Source: Apus apus
Taxonomy: Eukaryota > Chordata > Aves > Apodiformes > Apodidae
DNA: 64,000 bases
Direction: 5' to 3'
Assembly (NCBI RefSeq): GCF_020740795.1
Contig: NC_067294.1
Location: forward strand, 4,402,001-4,466,000
Shown here: positions 53,182 to 61,049 of the stretch, piece by piece
Numbering within the stretch: position 1 is the stretch's first letter
How the letters are laid out: each line of letters starts with the position of its first letter
Made by a program: the position numbers and the translations under genes
The notes under the pieces: generated by a model
What the model saw: the letters and a program-made list of their open reading frames with translations, nothing else
Told to the model about the DNA's origin: nothing
Database searches by the model: none

Positions 53182-53336
53182 GTAAGGAAGGGATCTGGGA
53201 GGGAGGGATCAGAAATCTCGTTTCTCCCTCACAAGGAAAGCTCCCCACCGATTTTTACCTCACGCTCAGGGACGGCTGAGGGAGGCAGGATCTCGCAGGA
53301 GACGTTCACAAACCGAGGTAACGCTATTCATTGCGG

Positions 53337-53357
53337 AAAAAAAAAAAAAAAAAAAAG
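53337..53357. repeat. A21 homopolymer
   Basis: An uninterrupted run of 21 adenines follows TTGCGG. No target-site duplication or recognisable retroposed sequence is evident to its left, so I list it as a simple repeat only. Confidence 0.85.
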
Positions 53358-54930
53358 AGTAAGCACACAAGCCGTTCTTAAAGTTACTTCAATACCAGTA
53401 TTTTCTGTGGGAGCGTGCACGAGGTTTCCTGTTGGGGTGCCCGATCACCAGGAGCGGGATCAGGAGCTGGCGGCACGGCCTGCCGTGCCACACCTACTGA
53501 CCTGAGTATACTGCTCTCTAATATTGTTTTTCAGCATTTTTGATCGAATTACATTGTCTATCCAGTGCTACTTCACTTTTATGACAAAAAAAATAAATCA
53601 TGTAATGATTAAGAAACAGTCACCACTGTCCAAGTAAAATGATGATGAGGCAAGCCATAAGCAGAGCGGGAGGAATGGCCTTCCCTGGGGATTTTTACCA
53701 GCTTTCACCATCCTTTGCTCCCTGCACACACCCTGCTTGCGGCCACGGCGGCTCCATCGCCAGGTGTGACGCTCTGTGCCGCGGGGCTGGACGCCGGAGA
53801 AGAGCTGGGCGCTCCGGTATCTCCTCCCGTCCACCCTGTTTACCCCGGGCAGGGCCGCACGCGCTGCTGCCGGCTCTCGGGGCTGAACGTGGGCCAGCTG
53901 GCCCGGCGCTATCGGGCGTGGGCTGGGGAAGGGCGCGATAACCAGGGAGCTGGCTCTGCCGCCAGCCTCCTCTCGTCGGGGCCTCGGCCCCTCTTACCCG
54001 CTTCTCAAAAGCTGAGAGAGCTGAAGTGCTGCCAAGACCTCCGGCCTGCCGGTGAATTCAGCTGGAACTGGCCGTGGCATTCGAGTCCTTGAGGTGACAC
54101 TGACAGACAGAGAGGACACACAGGTGTATAGGCTCCCGTTTTGTAATGAAATCAGACTGAAAGTAGATGCAAAGGGTAAGAGACAAAAACAACCCCATTT
54201 TAAGAGCCATAGCTGCTGACACTGTGTACCCTGGTTACCAGAGGAAACAGCAAATTTACGGCAAAAACTGTTTTTAGCATAAGAAAAACCCACTTTGCCC
54301 TAATCTTTTTCATGAGTAATGTAAACAATGTAAAAATAGAAATGAGAAACAAAATTATGCAATTATTTCCTTGCAGCCAGTTTGAAATAGGTTTAAAATT
54401 CAAGTTTTTAGACACACACCTATAATAAAGATTCCAAGTGCACAAGAGTAACTCGGATACAGACTTTCCTTCACTGATACAGGAATATTGCATGAGTTTC
54501 TGTAACAGAGACACCTAATCTAATATTTAATTTGAAGACATTGTAAACACTGCAACTACACAGAGATCATGGATAAACATATTTAAAAAAAAAAAAAAGC
54601 TGATGGAAAGAGTTCACCAGGTTTTGTTTGGCCTTTTTTTTTGTTTAGTCCAGAGTTAATTCAGCAAGAGTAGTTTGTTTTCAAAGTCAGCGAATACAAG
54701 TCTGACAGCCCTAGCTTAGATTTAACAGTTCAAAGGCTTCCTCAGCCTGGATGAATACTTCAGAATCATTATTACAAAAGAAATACTGAATTTAATATCC
54801 ATGTGAAACACTGCTAATGTTAATCTCTTGCAATTTCTTTACTGTGTGCAGTTTGTATTTCATCTAACCAAGTTAAAATAAACAAATGTATCTTTCTGTG
54901 CATCCTAATACACTGCAGTTTTGCCAGGAG

Positions 54931-55163
54931 CAGAGTCTTGTGCAGTGCAGTCCCTGCCATGGGCCCTCAGTCTGTGTCAGAATTTCTCCTCCCTGTTTCC
55001 AGAAGCATTTCTGGAGGGCGGAGATTGTCTAATTTTAGTACCTCGGAGAATCCTCTGCTCTCCAATGAGCAGGCAGCTGCATCTGGAGCTGCAGCCAATT
55101 ACCCCGGGTTTCCTCCTGCTATGCTTCCCACGATGGTTTAATAATGCAGACTTAAAAATTTAA
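54931..55163 (+). other. Exon-like stretch open in two + strand frames, unassigned
   Basis: After a possible acceptor (ACACTGCAG at 54911-54919) two overlapping frames stay open. One reads MGPQSVSEFLLPVSRS, then GGRRLSNFSTSENPLLSNE, and ends in PPAMLPTMV and a stop near 55141. The other is hydrophobic and ends at 55163. AATAAA signals follow at about 55391 and 55425. The first frame has protein-like composition, but I know no family, and one of the two frames must be chance. A terminal exon of an unknown + strand gene is the only positive reading. Confidence 0.15.
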
Positions 55164-55889
55164 AGCAGCCCTGCACATTAAGAGAAAAGAACATTATGTG
55201 TTCCTTAACAAAGGAACTTGAAGGTTTGTTCCAGATACTTGGATTCTGTAAATCTAACCTTACAAGCCTGCATTGATATCATTACTTTATGTATATTATC
55301 TTTAAAGTGCTTGAAAAAAATATTTCTGATAATTAAAAGGCTGGTCTGAAGCATCTTCCCTTATTTCTGTAGGCCAAGAATGTGAAAAGAAATAAACAAA
55401 AAAAGTAAAATTATAATTACAGTGTAATAAATGGTCACACGTCTGAACCCTTCTCTGGGCATAGCTTTGCTGCTGCACCTTATCTGCTAAGCAGTTTAAC
55501 AAGCCTTAGTTGTCTCACTTATTTTTAGCTGCCATGGAATATAACAAGACAAAGTTTGTTGGTGCAGCTACATTTGAGTAATAACAGATAATTAAGTTTT
55601 CAGGAAAAATATTATTTCAGAGCTTTGTACTCCAATACTGCAAAAGGTAAAGAAACTTTTGTCTTGTAGACAGTTAAAAAAGAAGGAAAGAAACACACAA
55701 TTATGAAAATAACCAAGTGAAGAAAAGCTAAAGAAGTAATACCAACTCGCTGCATAGATTAAAGATGAAGCTTGCACATCCTCCAGCCTGATTTGCATTT
55801 TGATGTTAAGCACAGAAAAATGTATTTGTTTTAGTAGTAATTCACTAGCTATACTATATTTCCCACATATACAACTTTCATCTACCACT

Positions 55890-57250
55890 GACTTTTCTTG
55901 CTTCTGTCTCTCATGGCATCCTGTCACACCTACCCACTGTACCAGCTTACCTTCAGCACTTGCTTCATCCATGCTTGCTTTTGCAGTGTCTCTGGCGGAA
56001 ATCCTGTGATCAAGCTGACTTCCTCTCCTGCAAGCTGTCTTCTCCTGCATTTCAGCCTCCTTACAGCTAAACAATTCTATTTCTGCAGCTTATCTGCATG
56101 CAGGTAATCCTAGCTAGCTTTTCACTGCTGTTGACTAACCCTTGTCAAGCCTTCTTGCTTTCCTCTACATGGCATCTCACCGTTTTCTTTCATGACAAAA
56201 TAATAAAAAACTTTATCTTGGTACTTCCTCTTTCTTCAAGTCTCTAAGTGGCAATAACAAAAAATCTTATCTACAAGTCTTCTGTAACTCCCACCACTTG
56301 CCCTGTTAACTTCACCCTATTTCATGTCCTGGTCTTCCTCACACCCACTCTTTCGTTTGTTCACAGCTTCAGTCATCCAGCCTGCTCTGACCACACTGGC
56401 CCAGCACCCACATAAATAGTGTCTATTTACATTTTTAAAGAAACCTTTTGTAGAAGTGCCTCTTGTCATCTCTATTTTCCAAGCCTTCCAATCACCTATC
56501 TTGTCCAGTTCTACCCTAAATCCCCTTCAAACTTGGTTTTGCTTCTTCTTGCTATCTGAAAGCCACTCAACCCAGCTTAAACCACTCTCTTCTTTTGCAG
56601 TTGTTCTCACCTGTTGCTTCTGCTCCATTCACCATTTCAGTTTGGCTTGTCAGACTGTACCTTGTTTCTTTCCCTTTTCTGCAAGAGCAGTGGTGAGTGT
56701 TGTTCTGACTCTCCTCCCTTCCCTTATAGCTGAGAGCTCAGCATCCTCATGGACAAACAGAGATGTGATTGCCCCTCGTTAGCATCTCCTTTCAAACTTC
56801 AGGTGTCTCCAATGCCATTTAAGGTATTGTTAATGAGCATGTGTTAGACAACCCATCGATCTTTGTTATTATTGACATGGCTGGGAATCTTGCTCTAGCT
56901 CTCCTCATCTCAGTTTTGTTGACACCCCTTTCTCTGACCTCAACAAATAAAGCATGTGCTTCCATTCAGAAAGCTCTGCAACACCCTTTTCTTAGTTTTT
57001 TAGTTTAACTATGTTAGTTCTCCACATCCTTCCAGAGACTTTTCTCTATCACACACATAAACCCTTACTCTTCAGTTCCAAGCCCACCCATACACTGACC
57101 TGGTCCTGCTCCTGTTTCACTCTGAAACAATCTCCTGTTCCCTGCCAGCAGGCACTTCTGAATTCCACTCCTGCACTTTCAAATCAAGACCTTCCAGCAT
57201 CCCCCCATGTTGCTGTTCGGGGTGAGCTCCTGTTGAACACCTGCAGAGAC
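55890..57250. other. Long pyrimidine-rich block of unknown origin
   Basis: For about 1.4 kb the + strand is strongly biased to C and T. Two 60-base lines I counted (56461-56520 and 56521-56580) are 72% and 67% pyrimidine. Surrounding DNA is AT-rich without this skew. No long frame exists on either strand, no terminal repeats were noticed, and no LINE, SINE or LTR signature is recognisable. An old purine-rich retroposed sequence on the - strand, or the body of a non-coding transcript, would both produce such skew. Confidence 0.4.
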
Positions 57251-57919
57251 TGGCACTGGCAGTTAATTTTCTATAAAGCTCCTTCTCATCTGTATACAGA
57301 CATTGTGTACAGGTACTGCAGAGAGATGTAAGGGTTTTACCTAACCTTTAGGAGCAGAAACACTTGCACACATCCACTCTTTCACTGTTCTCCATAATGT
57401 TTAATATCATACTGGCTTGGATTAGCCCTGAGGCCACTAAGCTTAGAGATAAGTACTCAGTGTTATACTCCACAATGAATAAATTAATGTATGAATAAAC
57501 CACTAAAACCCTTTTATTTGGCAAATTACAAGAGGCAATCAGTTAAATAAGGCGCTTTTTTTATGTTATATTGTCAATGCTTCCTTAAATGCATCTTCAT
57601 CTTACATCCATGTAGCATAAGGCATCCTTTTTGCCATTCTTATTTTGAGCACTTGCTTTCAGCCATACCATTCAAATTAATGGGATTACTTGCATAGACT
57701 TATTATTATTAAATATATTTATTTATACTGTAGATAAAGACTCAGACAGAAGCTCCTATAGCATGGCATTTTGGTTATAGTAGGCAGTCTGTGACTTGAG
57801 TTGCTTACAATCAATTTAGACAAGACAGACATGGAGTGTGGGAAAGGGATAAATTACATCAACAATTTCAAGGCAGTGAATTATATGTTGCTTCTCTATT
57901 TTTATTTTTTTTTTTCCAG

Positions 57920-58421
57920 AAGAGAGGAACTAGAAAACCAAGACAATGGAAATAATGAGGATAAAGAAAGCAAGGAGGCAATGAAGACATGGGGTATGAG
58001 CAAGACAGCAAGCTTGATATAACATCAAAATTAGACCCAAGATCAGAAAGTCCACAGGCAAGAAAAATTCAGTTGAATTCCAGTTACCACCAGCCATAGT
58101 CACAGCAATTACAGGTCAAAAATAAAAAGGCAGAATGATGTTTTTTTTTCCTCAGCAGTAAAAATGTCATGTAAGGAGAATCACCACCCAAGAAGGTATG
58201 TCTGTCAGCTGACAGTGGCTTTGTTGTTCTTAATCACAACCCATACGCTTTTGGTACAGACCTGGCAGGTTTACAATCTAAACCAAAGCTGCCTAAAAAA
58301 AATCAATAGAAATTCTCTTGCTGATTGTGGGGCAAGTTCCTCTGAGACGGTATAAAGCAGGAGAAAGAACATCTTATGAAAAAATTCTTTGCTTCTGATG
58401 TTTTAAGTTTAGTACAATAAA
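57920..58421 (+). other. Candidate three-exon 3' part of an unrecognised + strand transcript
   Basis: Three consecutive pieces have splice signals. The first is 57920-57993, with a long T-run then CCAG acceptor and a GTATGA donor. The second is 58156-58195, after TTTTTTTTTCCTCAG and before GTATGT. A last piece starts at 58260 after TTTTGGTACAG. They join in one frame reading REELENQDNGNNEDKESKEA, MKTWAVKMSCKENHHPRRPG and a stop after FTI, followed by AATAAA at 58416-58421. The first two pieces total 114 nt, a multiple of three. Against this, the last intron would be only 64 nt and no family is recognised. A spliced non-coding RNA would fit as well. Confidence 0.25.
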
Positions 58422-58429
58422 AACAATTA

Positions 58430-59990
58430 AAAAATACTTTCTCATAAAGGTGAGTGTCTTTATCAGATAACACACACAGCCTGCCCTATGGACATTACAG
58501 TTTTGTAGTGTGCTGTTTAGGGACTCTTTGTACTGTCTTTACTAGACCTGACCTCATCTAACCATGTTTCACAAACTTTAGCCTGAAGAGCTGGTTGTAG
58601 AGCTTCTCCATAGTGTATCCTCCCCTGTCAGCAGACTAGGCTGAGATAAATATCTCCAAAGATAAAGTTCTGACCTATTGTAGCTTGGGCTGAAAGTGGG
58701 GCAGAATACTTAAAAATTAATATCCTTTACAGATAGAGCACCTGGCTGACACAGCACACGTACTACACTTGTGTATGCTTGAAATTACTCCTCTTGGGCA
58801 CTTATTTTAAGGTTGCTTTAATACATTCCCCCTTGTGAGCAGCAAATATGTGTGTGTAAGATTTACAAAAGCCAATAGGCACTATGGGTGAGGGTTTAAA
58901 ATCCAGAAATAAGAAAATCAGCTGCAGTTCCAGCATCAAGTATGAGGCAGTCTTGCTGCACGTGTGAGTGGGTATCAAAGCAGAAAGCTCAGCTTGGGCC
59001 AGTTCAAGTGATACTTGGGCAGGTACCACCAGCACAAGAGTGGCTTGAAACTCTTGCTTTGGTGAGGGGCTGTTTTTCATATACTCTCCCAATACCAAGC
59101 CAAATTCTTTTTTTTTCCCCTTTTCCCCTTATGAGGTCTGGCTTGTAGCCTGAAGCTATGGAATGTTTTTATTTAACAACAACAACAAAAGGTGGATCAG
59201 GCCCTTACCCCTCAACATACCACGTTGGTTTTATTCTGTGGTCACCTTTAATGCTCTGCTTGTACTACTGTTACAGAGCTCACAAAACTAAACCTATGTC
59301 CCCTGTTTTAGCAAGCTCCTACTTCAGAAAATAAATCCCATCGAGGATAAAATGTCTCCAAAAGCAGTTCACTGAAGGCCAACCTGGGCCCTAAACCAGA
59401 TTACTGAACAAGATGTATCATCACTATTTATTTTTATTTACATTTAGCTCTGTACACTCTTTCTGAATCATAGTAACAAATGAAAACATGCAAGTTGAGC
59501 CAGAGGAGATATTTGACAGAGGGTGTAGCAAGCAATTAGTAATGTATGCCTTCATTACTACAGAAAGTTAGGTAATAATTGTTACTTGTTGCCCACAAGG
59601 GCTTAGCTGTTGGTTTGGTTTCTTTTAAGATGTGGAAGGAAGCTTTGTCTGTCCATACAAAAGCCAAACTCTGTCCCTTTGACATAGACAAGTGGGATAA
59701 TGGGAACAGTATGCTGTAAAAGAATTTGCAGTATGATTACAAGGAGCAGTTGTCTTCCGCACTTTTCACACAGAACTTTGTCAACAAGGTTGATGTATCC
59801 TTAGGCGAAAGGAATTAAGGCCTAGGCACATGCTCACGGCTCCCGCAGTTATGTAACATCCAGATCTGCTTCCATTAAAAACAACAAATTCTGCCCCTCT
59901 CGGTTGCAAAACCAGCAGAGCTGGAGACATTAAGTAAATCCCTCGCACTGGAGTAACTGACTCAGCGCACACACCGCACCTCAAGTTAAA
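58430..59990. other. Intergenic region left of the HNRNPAB island
   Basis: About 1.5 kb of AT-rich sequence in which I see no exon, RNA gene or recognisable repeat beyond an (AAC)n-like run near 59178. It ends where CpG density rises abruptly near 60000. Confidence 0.5.
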
Positions 59991-60441
59991 CCAGAGCAAG
60001 GAAATGCCGCGCTCGAGCCGCAGGCGCGCTCCCCTCGCCCGCCGGGGCCGGGCTCCCCGCTTCAGGCTCTGCCCGCCCGGCCCGGGCCCCGCACCCTCAG
60101 GGGCTGCGTTTCCTGCCTCTCACGCGGCTGGTTTTCGTGAAGCGTCTCGCGAGGCCGGTCACGTCGGCCGGGGCGGACCCTCCCCTGCCCGCCGCACGGG
60201 GACGAGGCGGCGGCCCCGCGGCAGAGCGCTGCTCCCGGGCAGCCCGCGGGCACCGGCCCGGCCCGGCCTCCCGCTCCCCTCGTCCTGCCGCCCCGCCAGG
60301 CGACAGGCCCGGGCGCCGCGCCCGCCCCAGCCCCGCCCCGCCCGGCGGCGGAGCCAGCAGGAACCGCCGCGCCGCGTGAGTGGCAGGCGGCAACGGCCAA
60401 CGGAGGCAGCGCTTCTTGCCGGGTGGCTGCGGCTCCCTCCC

Positions 60442-60447
60442 TATAAA
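60442..60447 (+). promoter_or_regulatory. Probable TATA box of HNRNPAB
   Basis: TATAAA in CTCCCTATAAAGCCGG is the only TATA box inside the island. It would place transcription start near 60470-60475, about 330 bases before the ATG on genomic DNA. Start sites in CpG islands are often dispersed, so other starts may be used too. Confidence 0.5.
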
Positions 60448-60623
60448 GCCGGCCACGCGTTACGGCTCCGGGCCGGAGAGTACGTGTCTGAGGGGGAGGA
60501 GGAGGTGGCGGCGGGGCCGGTGCGGAGCAGCCGAGCGCCGCGGGGAGGGCTGTCAGCTCCAGCGCCTGCGGGGTTTTAATCCGATTCCGGCCGGCCCGGA
60601 TTTTATTGGGAGCGGGTTTTAAA

Positions 60624-60763
60624 GTGAGTACGAGCGGGATGGCGACGGCGGAAAAGGGGGTGGCGGGGTGGGTAGGGGGGGAGGGGCGGGAGCGGACCGG
60701 ATCAGACCGGCGCGGCGGGGGGAGCTGCCCGGCTGACCCGCGGGCCGCCCTCCTCTCCCGCAG
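60624..60763 (+). other. Probable short 5' UTR intron of HNRNPAB
   Basis: A strong donor (AAA/GTGAGT at 60624) and a strong acceptor (CTCCTCTCCCGCAG ending at 60763) bracket 140 nt between the presumed start site and the ATG at 60802. Splicing would leave a leader of about 190 nt. It is inferred from consensus sites only. The unspliced reading is also compatible with the coding exon. Confidence 0.45.
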
Positions 60764-60801
60764 GCGCCTGTCGTCCCTCTCGCCTCTGCGGCCGGGGCAG
60801 C

Positions 60802-61049
60802 ATGTCCGAAGCGGAGCAGCAGTTGGCGGCCGCCGCCGGCGCCACCCAGAACGGCCACGAAGCGGCCGAGAGCGCCGGGGAACAGCAGGCCGAGAGCGGC
60901 GGGGCCGCGGCGGCGGCGGCGGGGGCAGCGGCGGCGGGAACGGCGGCGGCGGGAACGGCACCTGCGCCGGGAACAGCGGGGGCGGCCGCCAGCCAGAACG
61001 GAGCCGAAGGCGACCAGATCAACGCCAGCAAGAACGAGGAGGATGCGGG
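60802..61049 (+). CDS. HNRNPAB: HNRNPAB, first coding exon (gene runs off the right edge)
   Basis: This exon encodes the first 82 residues plus two bases of a codon of heterogeneous nuclear ribonucleoprotein A/B, a nuclear RNA- and single-strand-DNA-binding protein that acts in mRNA processing and transport. It starts MSEAEQQLAA, has ATQNGHEAAE like the mammalian protein, and ends QNGAEGDQINASKNEEDAG just before the first RRM (KMFVGG in mammals). HNRNPD has KIDASKNEEDEG instead, so HNRNPAB is preferred. The exon ends at a GG/GTAAGC donor. Residues 35-63 are an alanine/glycine/threonine tract (AAAAAAGAAAAGTAAAGTA and so on) where human HNRNPAB has a different, less alanine-pure linker. The ATG has A at -3. 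The two RRMs and the glycine-rich tail must lie beyond 64000. Confidence 0.93.

Larger units (their letters stand above)
52700..53200. promoter_or_regulatory. CpG island, likely NME5 promoter and possibly bidirectional
   Basis: GC content and CpG frequency rise sharply here, about 0.85 kb upstream (on the - strand) of the first NME5 coding exon. The island contains an RFX X-box at 52998-53010 and two AAGATGG cores at 53031 and 53067, the second being the YY1-like CCAAGATGGCGGC. NME5 must have at least one upstream non-coding exon. Possible - strand donors are GTGAGC near 52692-52697 and GTAAGT near 52301-52306, and I cannot choose between them. The YY1-type core points rightward and could serve a + strand transcript. 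Confidence 0.6.
53360..57919. other. Region between the NME5 island and the 57.9-kb exon-like pieces
   Basis: No family was recognised. A second CpG-richer patch lies at about 53.74-54.07 kb, open in two + strand frames but without clear splice ends. An ORF-rich stretch lies at 54.92-55.16 kb (listed separately), and a strongly pyrimidine-rich block at about 55.89-57.25 kb (listed separately). The remainder is AT-rich. BRD8, the mammalian neighbour of NME5 on this side, was looked for and not seen. Confidence 0.5.

Noticed and set aside
52429-53279. Open frames of 212 to 262 codons through the NME5 CpG island
   Set aside because: CpG islands lack stops in all frames. These run through the 18-bp repeat and the X-box and show no similarity. 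Only the short ATG segment at 53033-53181 was kept, as a low-confidence candidate.
53337-53357. A21 run considered as the tail of a retroposed gene
   Set aside because: No recognisable processed sequence or flanking target-site duplication was seen, so it is reported only as a simple repeat.
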